A stretch of 64,000 nucleotides of DNA from Arthrobacter sp. ok362 (GTDB lineage Bacteria; Actinomycetota; Actinomycetes; Actinomycetales; Micrococcaceae), in assembly GCF_900102785.1 (NCBI RefSeq), contig NZ_FNGC01000020.1:1-64000 (forward strand). Direction: 5' to 3'. Numbering within the stretch: the first letter of the stretch is position 1; the number at the start of each line of letters is the position of its first letter. The translations under genes and the position numbers were made by a program. Positions 33,735-43,460 of this stretch are shown in pieces. Under the pieces are notes generated by a model that worked only from the letters and a program-made list of their open reading frames with translations, searched no databases and was not told the DNA's origin.

Positions 33735-35373
33735 CCCCGTCCACCAGCGCTTTCGCCTCGGCCTGGACCTGCTTGAGGTGCTCGGCACCCTTGAAGGACT
33801 CGGCGTAGATCTTGTAGACGTCCTCCGTGCCGGACGGCCGGGCCGCGAACCAGGCGTTTTCGGTGACAACCTTGAGGCCGCCAATCGCAGCGCCGTTGCC
33901 CGGCGCCTCGGTCAGCTTGGCCGTAATCGTTTCGCCGGCCAGTTCGGTCGCGGTGACGTCCGAGGGTGAAAGCTTGCCCAGGGCCGCCTTCTGCTCCCGG
34001 GTGGCCGCTGCGTCGATCCGGGCGTAGACCGGGTCGCCGAACTGGTCGGTTAGGCCCTTGTACAGCTGCGACGGTGACTTGCCCGTTACCGCCGTGATCT
34101 CCGAGGCCAGCAGGGCCAGCAGGATGCCGTCCTTGTCGGTGGTCCAGACGCTCCCGTCCATCTTGTTGAAGGAGGCGCCGGCGGATTCCTCGCCGCCGAA
34201 GGCACCTTCCCCGGAGAGCAGCCCGGGGACGAACCACTTAAAGCCCACGGGAACCTCCACGAGCTTGCGGCCCAGGCTTTCAGCCACGCGGTCAATGATC
34301 GAGGAGGAGACCAGGGTTTTGCCGATCACGGACTGCGGGTTCCAGCCGGTCCGGTGCCGGTACAGGTAATCGATGGCGACGGCGAGGTAATGGTTCGGGT
34401 TCATCAACCCGCCGTCCGGAGTAACAATCCCGTGGCGGTCGGCGTCTGCGTCGTTACCGGTGGCGACGTCGAACTTGGCGCCGTCGGACATACGGTTGAT
34501 CAGGGAGGCCATTGCCGACGGCGAGGAGCAATCCATCCGGATCTTCTCGTCCCAGTCGAGGGTCATGAAGGCCCACTGCGGGTCGACGGTCGGGTTAACC
34601 ACAGTGAGGTTCAGATGGTGGCGCTCGCCGATCTCGCCCCAGTAGTCCACCGACGCGCCGCCCATGGGGTCGGCGCCGATCCGGACGCCTGCCTCGCGGA
34701 TCGCATTCAGGTCCAGGACCGAGGGGAGGTCGTCCACGTAGCTGCTGAGGAAGTCGAACTTGCCGGTGGTCCCGGCGGCGAGGGCGTCGGCCACCGGGAT
34801 CCGCTTGACACCGCGCAGGCCGTTTTCCAGGAGCTCGTTGGCGCGGTTTGCGATCCAGCCGGTGGCGTCGGTGTCCGCGGGGCCGCCGTGCGGGGGGTTG
34901 TACTTGAATCCACCGTCTCCCGGAGGGTTGTGGCTCGGGGTCACCACGATGCCGTCGGCCTGCGGCGCGCCCGGGGCGGCGTTCCGGTTGTGCGTAAGGA
35001 TGGCGTGGCTCAGGGCAGGGGTGGGCGTGTAGCCGTGGCGGGCGTCGATGAGGACGTGCACGCCGTTCGCTGCCAGCACCTCAAGGGCGGAGTTTTGTGC
35101 GGGCTCGCTCAGGCCGTGGGTGTCCTTCGCCATGTAGAGGGGGCCGGTGATGCCCTGGCCCGCCCGGTATTCCACGATCGCCTGCGTGATGGCGAGGATG
35201 TGGGGTTCGTTGAAGGACGCCTTCAGGCTCGATCCCCGGTGCCCGGAGGTGCCGAAGGCCACCCGCTGGCCCGGGTCCGAGAGGTCCGGCGAAACGTCGT
35301 AGTACGCGTCCAAAAGCGCAGTGAGGTCAACAAGGTCTTGGGGTTGGGCAACAGTGCCCGCGCGGCTAGCCAT
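33724..35373 (-). CDS. pgm: Phosphoglucomutase, alpha-D-glucose specific
   Basis: A 549-residue enzyme that interconverts glucose 1- and 6-phosphate. The phospho-Ser loop is [12 protein letters not shown], the metal loop [12 protein letters not shown], and the sugar and phosphate loops are [11 protein letters not shown] and ARPSGTED. The length and SHNPP type match the actinobacterial/E. coli Pgm family. I trimmed the start to ATG 35373 (MASRAGTV); CATGCT ends six bases before it, a possible leaderless start. It is convergent with the diguanylate cyclase. Confidence 0.94.
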   Translation of the reverse strand: MASRAGTVAQPQDLVDLTALLDAYYDVSPDLSDPGQRVAFGTSGHRGSSLKASFNEPHILAITQAIVEYRAGQGITGPLYMAKDTHGLSEPAQNSALEVLAANGVHVLIDARHGYTPTPALSHAILTHNRNAAPGAPQADGIVVTPSHNPPGDGGFKYNPPHGGPADTDATGWIANRANELLENGLRGVKRIPVADALAAGTTGKFDFLSSYVDDLPSVLDLNAIREAGVRIGADPMGGASVDYWGEIGERHHLNLTVVNPTVDPQWAFMTLDWDEKIRMDCSSPSAMASLINRMSDGAKFDVATGNDADADRHGIVTPDGGLMNPNHYLAVAIDYLYRHRTGWNPQSVIGKTLVSSSIIDRVAESLGRKLVEVPVGFKWFVPGLLSGEGAFGGEESAGASFNKMDGSVWTTDKDGILLALLASEITAVTGKSPSQLYKGLTDQFGDPVYARIDAAATREQKAALGKLSPSDVTATELAGETITAKLTEAPGNGAAIGGLKVVTENAWFAARPSGTEDVYKIYAESFKGAEHLKQVQAEAKALVDGVIS

Positions 35374-35521
35374 GGCACCAGCATGCCAGACGGGGGCGGA
35401 GTGCAACACGGTTTCGCGTCAAACCCGTTCCTGTGACGAAAGAAAACCCGCCGATCGGCCCGGTCCCAAGCCAACCCGGCGGCGGTACGCTGGATCCAGA
35501 GACTTCATAAGGGGACATGCC

Positions 35522-36172
35522 ATGACTGAACAGCCAAAACAAGGCAAAGACGAGACCCCGGAGGGTTACCAGCCGACCCTCCGACTCCCGGACCACCAAC
35601 CGGACGTTCCGCCAGAGCAGGCGCCGCCCGCCAGCCAGGACCAAGGCCAATCAGCGACGCAGCAGTTCGCGCAACCTGAATCCCAGCAGCAGCCCTACAC
35701 GGGCCGGCAGCCTGAGTCCCCCCAGCAGCCCGGCCAGGCGGCACCGGACCATGGCCAGTTCTCAAGCCCGTACCCTCCGGTCTACGGCGAGTCCGGCCGG
35801 ACGCCATATGCCGCGGGCCAGCCGGCCTACGGCCAGCCGCCGTATGGCCAACCGTCGCCGTACGCTCAGCCGGGCAGCCCCAACGCCTATGGCCAGCCCG
35901 CGTACTACGGGGCGCCGTCTGCGCCCAAAACCCTGAGCATCGTCAGCATGTGCTGCGGCATCGCCGCGCTGGTGGGATTCGGATTCTTCCTGCTCCCGCA
36001 GCTGGCCGCCGTCATCCTGGGACACCTCGCCCTGCGGCGCGAACCGGCCGGCCGGGGCATGGCGATCGCCGGCCTCGTGATGGGGTACGTGGGCATCGCC
36101 GTCACCATCCTGGTGCTGGTCATTTTCGGACTGGTCATCGGCACCGCGCGCAACAGCGGATACGGCGTCTAG
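35522..36172 (+). CDS. DUF4190-domain membrane protein with long Q/P-rich head
   Basis: A 216-residue protein. The first about 130 residues are low complexity (Gln, Pro, Tyr, Gly repeats such as AYGQPPYGQPSPYAQ). The rest is a DUF4190 module with two membrane segments: IVSMCCGIAALVGFGFFLLPQ, LGHLALRREPAGRGMAIAGLVMGYVG. Similar head domains occur in actinobacterial envelope proteins. Ribosome site GGGGA. It is an unlinked homologue of the gene at 4803. Confidence 0.88.
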   Translation: MTEQPKQGKDETPEGYQPTLRLPDHQPDVPPEQAPPASQDQGQSATQQFAQPESQQQPYTGRQPESPQQPGQAAPDHGQFSSPYPPVYGESGRTPYAAGQPAYGQPPYGQPSPYAQPGSPNAYGQPAYYGAPSAPKTLSIVSMCCGIAALVGFGFFLLPQLAAVILGHLALRREPAGRGMAIAGLVMGYVGIAVTILVLVIFGLVIGTARNSGYGV

Positions 36173-36203
36173 GCCTGCCCAGCGGCTGAGGGCCGGCGTC
36201 GGC

Positions 36204-37058
36204 TCAGCGTGTCAGCGCAGCCACCAGCGGTCCGGCATTGGCCTCAAGCCACGCGCGCCGGCGGTTGATCAGGCCACCCACGCCGTCCTGCCACATCCGG
36301 GCCCAGCCGCCGCCCAGGGCAGCGGCGTTGTGCCGCATCCGCTCGTAGCTCAGCGCGGCGGCCTCGATCCCGGCACCGGGCACCCGACGTCGTTCATCCT
36401 CGGTCCAGCCGTAGGCGTCGGCGAAGATGCGCAGCCGGTGGAACGGGTCCTGGTCTTCCCAGCCTGGCCACGCGTCGGCGGGGTCGCGGAGCGGCACCCA
36501 GTGCATGGCGGTATTGAGAGAATCATGAAGTGCAGTGGCGGGTCCGGCGAGGTCGAAATCCACCAGCCCCGCGGCCAGGCCGTCCCGGACCACCACGTTC
36601 TGCGGTGTTATGTCCAGATGGCAAATGAGCCCGGCAGCGTCGGTAGGGTTCGGCTGGACCGGCCGCGGCGGGAACGGGTGAGCCTCCGGCACGAAGCCTG
36701 CCGACGCCGTGTGCAGGCGCCGCACCAGGCGCCCCACGGAGACCAATAGGTCCCCGGACTGCACCCAGGCTTCGGGAAAGGCCCCGGAGCACTGTCCCGG
36801 CACGAACGTCAGGACATCCCGGCCCTGTGCGTCGCGGCCGAGGAAGCGCGGGGACCCCGCAAAGCCGGCGTCGTCCAGCCAGTCGAGGTACTCGCCCACG
36901 GCGAGGGATTGCGGTTGGTGCGGGCGGCGGATGGTTCCGCCAACCCGCACCACACCGTCGGTGACATCGCCCGCCGGCATATGTTCGACGTCGGACGCCT
37001 CGCCGGGGGCGGGGGTGTAGACGCGCGAAGCAACCGGGACGCGATGTGCGGGGTTCAT
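36204..37058 (-). CDS. Aminoglycoside phosphotransferase-like kinase
   Basis: A 284-residue protein of the APH/choline-kinase fold. The catalytic loop is LICHLDITPQNVVV (HxDxxxxN) and the metal Asp is in LVDFDLAGPA. The substrate is unknown; most such chromosomal proteins are not resistance enzymes. The start at 37058 lies three bases after the stop of the peptide transporter gene, so it may be its downstream partner. Confidence 0.83.
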   Translation of the reverse strand: MNPAHRVPVASRVYTPAPGEASDVEHMPAGDVTDGVVRVGGTIRRPHQPQSLAVGEYLDWLDDAGFAGSPRFLGRDAQGRDVLTFVPGQCSGAFPEAWVQSGDLLVSVGRLVRRLHTASAGFVPEAHPFPPRPVQPNPTDAAGLICHLDITPQNVVVRDGLAAGLVDFDLAGPATALHDSLNTAMHWVPLRDPADAWPGWEDQDPFHRLRIFADAYGWTEDERRRVPGAGIEAAALSYERMRHNAAALGGGWARMWQDGVGGLINRRRAWLEANAGPLVAALTR

Positions 37059-37062
37059 CGGG

Positions 37063-38568
37063 TCAGCGTACGCCGCCCATGAGCTTCTTGATCGCCGGCG
37101 AGGCGACCGCCAGTCCGACAGCCAGCAGCATCGCGGTTCCACCGATGCCGATGAAGTAGGGCAGCTCGTCCTGCGGGTTGTACAGACCGGACAGGATGCC
37201 GGCCAGGGTAGTGCCCAAGGAGACGGAGAGGAAGAACAGTGCCACCATCTGGGTGTGGAAGGCCTTGGGCGCCAGCTTGGTGGTCACAGACAGGCCGATG
37301 GGGGAGAGGAACAGCTCTGCGAGGGTGAACAGAAGCAGGATTCCAACCAGGGCCAGCAGAGGGGTCTTGCCGCCGCCGGCCAGCGGGATGAAGGCCAGGA
37401 AAGCAAGGCCCATCACGAAGAGGCCTATCGAGAACTTCAGGGCCGAACCGGGCTGCTTTCGGCCGAGCCGGGTCCACAGGGCAGCCATGATGCCGGCAAA
37501 GATGATGATGAACACCGGGTTGATGGACTGGACCCAGGCGGCAGGCATTTCCCAGCCGAAGAGATTCCGGTCCAGTTTCTCCTCCGAGTACACGGCAATG
37601 AACGTGAACTGCTGCTGGAACAGCGCCCAGAATGCGGCCGAGGCGATGTACAGCGGGATAAACGCCGCCACCCGTCCGCGCTCGGTGGGGGTGATCTTCT
37701 TGCTCTTGAAGATCAGGGCGAAGTACAGCACAGACGCGCCAATGGCCGCGTAGGCCATGGACATGGCAAGGTTCTCGGCGTTGACGGTGCCGGTCGCGAG
37801 CAGCACTGCGATGATCACAGCGATGCCGGCGAAGATCAGGCCGTAGCGGGTGCGCTGGGCGGCGGGGAGGGGGTTCGGTACCCGGTGTGCTTCTTCAGGC
37901 AGCTTCTTGCGGCCCAGCGTGTAGATGACCAGGCCTATGGCCATGCCGACGGCGGCGGCGCCGAAGCCCCAGTGGAAGCCCTGGCTTTCCTGCAGCCAGC
38001 CGGTGACCAGCGGGCCGATCAGCGCACCGGCGTTGATGCCCATGTAGAAGATGGAGAACCCCGCGTCGCGGCGTTCGTCCTTCTCGCCGTACAGGCTGCC
38101 GACGAGGGCGGTGGCATTGGCCTTCAGGCCGCCGGAGCCGACGCCCACCAGCACCAGTCCGGCGATCAGGCCGGGTATGCCGGGCACGAGTGCCAGCCCG
38201 ATGTGGCCCGCCATGATCAGGACGGCCGCGCCGAACAGCACCCGCTCCGACCCGAAGAGCCGGTCCGCGAGCCAGGCGCCTAGGATTGTGGAGAGGTAGA
38301 CGCCGCCACCGTAGGCGCCGACGAGGCCGGCCGCCAAGGCCTGCGGAATCTCAAGGCCACCCTGGGCGGCCGTGAAGTACATGTAGTAGAGGAGGATCCC
38401 CTGCATTCCGTAGAAGGAGAAGCGCTCCCACATCTCTACGGAGAAGAGGCTGGCCAGCATCTTTGGGTGGCCAAAAAACGATGTGTCGCCCGGCGTCTTG
38501 GTGGGGGGACTGAATGAGGGATCGCCCGGCGTTGTAGCGGGGGGATTGGATAAATGAGTTGTGCTCAT
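37063..38568 (-). CDS. POT-family peptide/H+ symporter
   Basis: A 501-residue MFS transporter of the proton-dependent oligopeptide group. The hallmark ExxERFxFYG is present as VEMWERFSFYGMQGIL near residue 50, and FSIFYMGINAGALIGPLVTGWLQ matches the PTR2 signature. About 12-14 membrane segments. It imports di- and tripeptides. CACCAT ends seven bases before the ATG. It is followed by the kinase-like gene. Confidence 0.93.
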   Translation of the reverse strand: MSTTHLSNPPATTPGDPSFSPPTKTPGDTSFFGHPKMLASLFSVEMWERFSFYGMQGILLYYMYFTAAQGGLEIPQALAAGLVGAYGGGVYLSTILGAWLADRLFGSERVLFGAAVLIMAGHIGLALVPGIPGLIAGLVLVGVGSGGLKANATALVGSLYGEKDERRDAGFSIFYMGINAGALIGPLVTGWLQESQGFHWGFGAAAVGMAIGLVIYTLGRKKLPEEAHRVPNPLPAAQRTRYGLIFAGIAVIIAVLLATGTVNAENLAMSMAYAAIGASVLYFALIFKSKKITPTERGRVAAFIPLYIASAAFWALFQQQFTFIAVYSEEKLDRNLFGWEMPAAWVQSINPVFIIIFAGIMAALWTRLGRKQPGSALKFSIGLFVMGLAFLAFIPLAGGGKTPLLALVGILLLFTLAELFLSPIGLSVTTKLAPKAFHTQMVALFFLSVSLGTTLAGILSGLYNPQDELPYFIGIGGTAMLLAVGLAVASPAIKKLMGGVR

Positions 38569-38694
38569 TTACTTAATGGTGACATTGTGACGCGCGATTG
38601 TCACATTCGGGCAGGCCCGAGGCAAGCAACCCGGACCGTGTTTTGCCTCTCTTTCGGCGGTTTCCCAGGGCGTGCCGGGCTGGGCGGCCGTGTC

Positions 38695-39828
38695 CTAGGC
38701 GGGCTCCCCGACGGGCTCGCCGGCGTCGAACATGATGATCTGCCGGATGGCATGGCCGTCTGCCAGCTGGTCCATGGCCCGGTTGATATCGGCGAGGGCG
38801 ATGCGGTCCGAGATCAGCTCCTCGACAGGCAGTTTCCCGTCCCGCCACAGCTGGGCGTATTTCGGGATGTCCCGCGACGGGACGGCGGAACCAAGGTAGC
38901 TCCCCACGATCGTCCTGGCTTCGGCGGTGACGGTCAGCGGCGCCAGCTGGGCGCGGGCATCGGGGGAGGGCAGCCCGGCCGTGACGGTGGTCCCGCCGGG
39001 GGCGGTGGCGGCAAACGCGGTTTCGAACGCGCGCGGATTCCCCGCGCATTCGATCACATACCTGGCTTTGACCCCGGCGTCGAGGACCTGCTGCGGAGTG
39101 TACGTTTCGTGCGCGCCGAGGCGGCGGGCGTGATCGAGTTTCTGCTCCAGCGTGTCCACGGCGATGATCCGCGAGATTCCCTGGGAGATGGCGGTGATGA
39201 GCGCCGCCATGCCCACGCCGCCGAGACCGACGACCATGATGCTGTCCTGCGGGCGGGGCCGGGCCGCGTTGAGCACCGCACCGCCGCCGGTCAGCACGGC
39301 GCAGCCCAGGACCGCCGCAATGTCCGCCGGGATGTCGTCGTCCACCGGCACGGCGGAAGCGCGGTCCACCACGGCGTGGGTGGCGAATCCCGAGACGCCC
39401 AGATGGTGGTGGACGGGCTCGCCCCCGCGGCTCAAGCGCCTGGATCCGTGCAGCAGGGTCCCTTCGTTGTTGCTCTGCGAACCGGCCGTGCAGGGCAGCC
39501 GGCCGTCTTCGGCGCAGTTGGCGCAGTTCTCGCACCGGGGCAGGAAGGACATGACCACGCGCTGCCCGGGCTGCAGATCATTGACGCCGGACCCGACCTC
39601 CACGACCCGGCCCGCCGCCTCGTGGCCCAGCAGCATGGGGACTGGCCGGACCCGGTTGCCGTCGACGACGCTCAGGTCCGAGTGGCAGATCCCGGCGGCC
39701 TCCAGCCGGACGAGAATCTCGGTGGGCCCGGGAGCCGCGAGTTCCAGCTCGGAGATGCTGATGGGCCTGGATTCCGCGAAGGGACGCGGGCGGCCGATTT
39801 CCTCGAGTACTGCACCGGTGATCTTCAT
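38695..39828 (-). CDS. Zinc-dependent alcohol dehydrogenase (class III-like)
   Basis: A 377-residue MDR enzyme. The catalytic zinc site is ICHSD and LGHEAAG, the structural loop is CENCANCAEDGRLPC and the coenzyme turn is VGLGGVGMAAL. The extra 20-residue segment after the zinc loop makes it more like long-chain or class III ADH than the shorter enzyme at 2698. It oxidises alcohols or S-hydroxymethyl-type adducts; the substrate is open. GAGGA precedes the ATG at 39828. The upstream region is the repeat array. Confidence 0.9.
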   Translation of the reverse strand: MKITGAVLEEIGRPRPFAESRPISISELELAAPGPTEILVRLEAAGICHSDLSVVDGNRVRPVPMLLGHEAAGRVVEVGSGVNDLQPGQRVVMSFLPRCENCANCAEDGRLPCTAGSQSNNEGTLLHGSRRLSRGGEPVHHHLGVSGFATHAVVDRASAVPVDDDIPADIAAVLGCAVLTGGGAVLNAARPRPQDSIMVVGLGGVGMAALITAISQGISRIIAVDTLEQKLDHARRLGAHETYTPQQVLDAGVKARYVIECAGNPRAFETAFAATAPGGTTVTAGLPSPDARAQLAPLTVTAEARTIVGSYLGSAVPSRDIPKYAQLWRDGKLPVEELISDRIALADINRAMDQLADGHAIRQIIMFDAGEPVGEPA

Positions 39829-39966
39829 TGGTCCTCTTTCGCGGCCGCGTCGGGTTTGAGTGAACGATAGCCGCCGGCCGCAGCCAGCGTCCATTTGGGG
39901 CTCCCGACGGCGGCCGCACTGACGCCGGGCGGAGGGGGTGGGCCGGTTGGTTTCCTTGGCCCAACC

Positions 39967-40255
39967 GGGGGACATGCTCATTCTTGGCGCCCGCGGGTGG
40001 ACAAGATGGCATTGTGCCCAGCGGCCGCGGCAAGGAGTGGGCATGTCCCCGGTGAGCGCTGGACATGTCCCGTGTGCGGCGTGCGGAGTGGGCATGTCCT
40101 CAGCGGTGGAGGTTGGACATGTGGCAGTTGGGCATGTCCCGTGTGCGGCGTGGGGAGTGGGCACGTCCTCAGCGGTGGAGGTTGGACATGTCCCTTGTTC
40201 GACCTGCGCTCCGAACATGTCCCGTGCTCGGCGTGAGGGGCGGGCATGTCCCGGG
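39967..40255 (+). repeat. GGACATGTCC-type repeat array, copy A
   Basis: The left 79 bp (39971-40049) aligns without gaps to copy B at 41801-41879 at roughly 80 percent identity. It contains the 21-bp imperfect dyad at 39999-40019. To its right are nine more GGRCATGTCC half-sites starting at 40039, 40061, 40090, 40115, 40130, 40159, 40184, 40213 and 40242. The part 40061-40129 is repeated as 40130-40198 (69-bp unit). It fills the gap between the alcohol dehydrogenase and amidase genes. Not CRISPR: units are palindromic and spacers repeat. Confidence 0.85.
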
Positions 40256-40273
40256 TGAGCGGCGGGTCCTTGG

Positions 40274-41845
40274 CTAGAACCCCAGTTGGGCGGCCACCTG
40301 GAGCAGCAGCCCCTCGGAGCCTATTGGCCCGATTAGCTGGATGCCCATCGGCAGGCCCGAACCGGCGGCGCCGCCGGTCCAGTGCACCGGGATACTGATT
40401 GCCGGCAGCCCGCAGACGTTCACCATGGACGACCACGGCGCGTATTCGCACTGTTTGCGGTAGTCGTCGTCGGCGTCGCCGGCCCATTCTGCGGCCGGCC
40501 AGTAGTCCCCGCCGTGGGTCGCGCCCGTGAACCAGCCCACCGGGCGGGGCGTCTGCGCCAAGGCCGGCGTAACTATGAGGTCCCATTGGGCGTACTGGGC
40601 GATCGTGTCGCGCTGGAACTGCCGGAGGAACCCGACGGATTCATTGACTTTGGCCGCACTGCGTTGCTGTGCGCGCCGGCGGAACGTCCTTGTGAGCGGG
40701 GTCAGGAGCGCCTCGCGCTGGGGTGAGATTCGCGCGCTGCCAATGCCGGCGGTCCAGGCAGTGGTGAAGGCGTCCGGGTAGCGGTTGTCATAGCGAATCG
40801 CGGCCGCCGACGTCTCGTGTCCCGCCGCCTCCAGCCGCGCGACGCCGTCGGCCAGCGCCTCGAGCGCCTCCCGGTCCGGGACGAAAGGGAACATTGATTG
40901 CCAGGGGCTGTCGAGGCTCATCCCGATCCGCAGCCGGCGCGGCTCCCTGGCGGTCAGTTCGAGATAGCCGGCGTGCGCGCCGCCGACCGCGGCCTGCCTG
41001 TCCGCACTTTGTTGGCCCGGTCCTTGCGGGGTCGCACCGGGCATCAGGGCATCGAGCAACAGGGCGGCATCGGCGGCGGAGCGGGCGAGCGGTCCGGCAA
41101 CCACGAGCTGGGCGGGATCGCCCGCGCTTTCCCCGGCCGGCACGAGCCCGCGTCCGGGCTTCAGCCCGACCAGCCCGCACGCCGCGGCCGGGATCCGCAC
41201 GGAGCCGCCGCCGTCGGACCCGGGGGCGAACGGCAACAGCCCCGCGGCCACGGCGGCAGCGCTGCCGCCCGAGGAGCCGCCCGAACTGCGGCTGAGTGCA
41301 TGCGGATTACGCGACGGCGGAGCGACCCGGTTCTCGCTGTAGGCCGTCAGGCCGAACTCCGGGACCTGAGTCTTGCCCAGCGAGATGACCCCCGCAGTCT
41401 TGAGCGCGACGGGAAGCGCGCCGTCGGCCAGCGCCGGTTTGCGCTCCAGGGCGGCGCTGCCATGCGTGGTCACGACCCCTGCCACATCCGTCAGGTCCTT
41501 GAAGGCGACCGGCATTCCATGCAGCGCGGGCAGAGCGCCGCCGTTCCGGCTCCGGAGGGCGTGGAGCCGGTCCGCCGCCGCGGCGTCCTTCTGCGCCTGT
41601 TCCGCGGTGACGGTAATGAAGGCCCCGAGGTGCGGATTTTGGGCTTCGATGCGGTCCAGGAAGTGATCGGTGGACTGCCTGGCGGACAGCTCCCCGGATC
41701 GGAGCGCGTCGCGGAGCTGGACGGCGGAGAGTTCGTGGATCTCAGCCAAGGAGGCGGGACTCCAGCCGTTCCCCGGGCTGCGCGGCGTGGATCCCGGGGG
41801 GACATGCCCATTCTTGCGCACCGCGGAAGGACACAATGGCATCAT
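40274..41845 (-). CDS. Amidase (AS family), 5' end interrupted by a repeat
   Basis: An amidase-signature hydrolase of about 523 residues. The catalytic Lys is in AFKDLTD, the Ser-rich loop is SSGGSSGGSAAAVAAG and the nucleophile is in GSDGGGSVRIPAA. It hydrolyses amides to acids and ammonia; the substrate is unknown. In the current sequence the longest frame starts at ATG 41845, inside the 85-bp repeat. A much better start (ATG 41927 with AAGGAG) lies upstream but out of frame, and removing 85 nt (41798-41882) joins them. Expression may therefore be lost or altered. Confidence 0.85.
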   Translation of the reverse strand: MMPLCPSAVRKNGHVPPGSTPRSPGNGWSPASLAEIHELSAVQLRDALRSGELSARQSTDHFLDRIEAQNPHLGAFITVTAEQAQKDAAAADRLHALRSRNGGALPALHGMPVAFKDLTDVAGVVTTHGSAALERKPALADGALPVALKTAGVISLGKTQVPEFGLTAYSENRVAPPSRNPHALSRSSGGSSGGSAAAVAAGLLPFAPGSDGGGSVRIPAAACGLVGLKPGRGLVPAGESAGDPAQLVVAGPLARSAADAALLLDALMPGATPQGPGQQSADRQAAVGGAHAGYLELTAREPRRLRIGMSLDSPWQSMFPFVPDREALEALADGVARLEAAGHETSAAAIRYDNRYPDAFTTAWTAGIGSARISPQREALLTPLTRTFRRRAQQRSAAKVNESVGFLRQFQRDTIAQYAQWDLIVTPALAQTPRPVGWFTGATHGGDYWPAAEWAGDADDDYRKQCEYAPWSSMVNVCGLPAISIPVHWTGGAAGSGLPMGIQLIGPIGSEGLLLQVAAQLGF

Positions 41846-41882
41846 GTCCAGCGCTCGCGGCCAGGGGAGGGCATGTCCCGTG
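41798..41882 (+). repeat. GGACATGTCC-type repeat inserted in the amidase gene, copy B
   Basis: An 85-bp element: GACATGCCCATTCTTG, a 21-bp imperfect dyad (41829-41849), a GC-rich spacer and GGGCATGTCC (41869-41878). It aligns without gaps to the start of array A. It lies in the amidase 5' end, 45 nt after the natural ATG at 41927. Its length is 1 mod 3, as needed to explain the present frameshift. Confidence 0.85.
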
Positions 41883-42037
41883 GCGGGGGCCGCGGACGGG
41901 CCGCTCCGCGGGGTGTTCGGCAGCCATCAGGTCTCCTTTGCGGTCTCCAGAAGCGTAACCTGCCGCCAGCGTGGGCGCCCTGGAAGCGGCGGGGGATACG
42001 CTGGGATCGGAGCTTGAATTCCGCGGAAAGGGTGAAC

Positions 42038-42364
42038 ATGAGCGACTTCCAGACCGTAAGCGTGTCCGGCATCCCCGATGGTGCCAAGATCGTGGACGTC
42101 CGCGAGGACTATGAATGGGTTGCGGGCCATGCCGAGGGCGCCCTGCACGTTCCCATGGACCAGCTGCCGGCCCGGATCGAGGAGCTCGACCCGGACGAGG
42201 ACGTCTATGTCATTTGCCGCACCGGCGGCCGTTCCTACCGGGCCACGCAGTGGCTCGTGGGAATGGGATATTCCGCGCTGAATGTGGCCGGCGGCATGGA
42301 CCAGTGGGTCGAGTCCGGCATGCCGCTGGTGTCCGACAACGGCCTCAAACCGGTTGTCCTGTAA
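42038..42364 (+). CDS. Single-domain rhodanese
   Basis: A 108-residue rhodanese with active loop CRTGGRS and catalytic Cys 60, preceded by VDVREDYEWVAGHAEGALHVP. It transfers sulfane sulfur. GGAAAGGG lies before the ATG. It precedes pheA by 18 bp and is probably co-transcribed with it, an arrangement without an obvious metabolic reason. It is unlinked to the persulfide operon at 17594. Confidence 0.92.
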   Translation: MSDFQTVSVSGIPDGAKIVDVREDYEWVAGHAEGALHVPMDQLPARIEELDPDEDVYVICRTGGRSYRATQWLVGMGYSALNVAGGMDQWVESGMPLVSDNGLKPVVL

Positions 42365-42382
42365 CTGAAGAAGGAAGAACTG

Positions 42383-43366
42383 ATGCCCGCACCAACGCTC
42401 ACCTACACATTCCTCGGACCCGAGGGCACCTTCACCGAGGCCGCCTTGATGCAGGTCCCGGACGCGGCGAAGGCTATTCGCATCCCGTCCTCGAATGTGA
42501 ACACGGCGCTGGACAAGGTGCGGGACGGCTCCGTCGATGCGGCCATGGTGCCGATCGAAAACTCGGTCGAGGGCGGCGTCACGGCTACCTTGGACGCCAT
42601 CGCCACCGGCCAGGAACTCAGGATCCTCCGGGAGGCCCTGGTGCCCATCAGCTTCGTCCTGGTGGCCAGGCCCGGCGTGGCGATCGGGGACATCCGGCGC
42701 GTCTCCACCCACGGTCACGCCTGGGCCCAGTGCCGGCTCTGGGTGGACACTAACATTCCCAACGCGGAATATATCCCCGGGTCATCCACCGCCGCTGCGG
42801 CCATGGGCCTGCTGGACGGCGACGGGGCCCACTACGACGCCGCGATCTGCGCCCCGATAGTGGCCACCGAGCAGCCCGCCCTGAAGGTGCTAGCCGAAAA
42901 CATAGGTGACAACCCCGGCGCGGTCACCCGGTTCGTGCTCGTGGGCCGACCGGGCGAACTGCCGGCCCCCACCGGCGCGGACAAGACCACCGTGGTGGTG
43001 CCGCTGCCCGAGGACCGGCCGGGTGCGCTGATGGAGATCCTCGACCAGTTCGCCACCCGCGGCGTGAACCTGAGCCGGATCGAATCCCGGCCGACCGGGC
43101 AGTACCTGGGCCACTACTTTTTCAGCATTGATGCCGATGGCCACGTAGCCGACGCACGGGTGGCCGACGCGCTCGCAGGCCTGCACCGGATCAGCCCGGC
43201 CACCCGCTTCCTCGGCTCCTACCAGCGTGCCGACGGCCACCGGACCAACGTAGCCCCGCACACCTCGGACCAGGCATTCCGCGCCGCGCATGCGTGGGTG
43301 AAAGACATACTGGGCGGCGCATCTGCTGAGGCGGAATATACGCCGGGAGCTTCGCCCAGAGCGTAG
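42383..43366 (+). CDS. pheA: Prephenate dehydratase
   Basis: A 327-residue enzyme of phenylalanine synthesis. The N-terminal catalytic domain shows FLGPEGTFTEAAL, VPIENSVEGGVTATLD and the TRF motif (AVTRFVLVGR). The C-terminal ACT domain (about 200-285) with DRPGALMEILDQFATRGVNLSRIESRPTG is the phenylalanine-sensing part. It makes phenylpyruvate from prephenate and has no chorismate mutase domain. GAAGGAAGAA precedes the ATG. Confidence 0.96.
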   Translation: MPAPTLTYTFLGPEGTFTEAALMQVPDAAKAIRIPSSNVNTALDKVRDGSVDAAMVPIENSVEGGVTATLDAIATGQELRILREALVPISFVLVARPGVAIGDIRRVSTHGHAWAQCRLWVDTNIPNAEYIPGSSTAAAAMGLLDGDGAHYDAAICAPIVATEQPALKVLAENIGDNPGAVTRFVLVGRPGELPAPTGADKTTVVVPLPEDRPGALMEILDQFATRGVNLSRIESRPTGQYLGHYFFSIDADGHVADARVADALAGLHRISPATRFLGSYQRADGHRTNVAPHTSDQAFRAAHAWVKDILGGASAEAEYTPGASPRA

Positions 43367-43460
43367 GCAAATGCCATATGGCGCACTTCCACCCCCTCCC
43401 AACTGTGCGTATGCTTGCCTGATCCATATTGGGGAAGTCCCCTACGGGAGGGAGCGGGTC

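Noticed and set aside
39967-40255. CRISPR array
   Set aside because: Repeat units are 10-bp palindromes with unequal, duplicated spacers and no cas genes.
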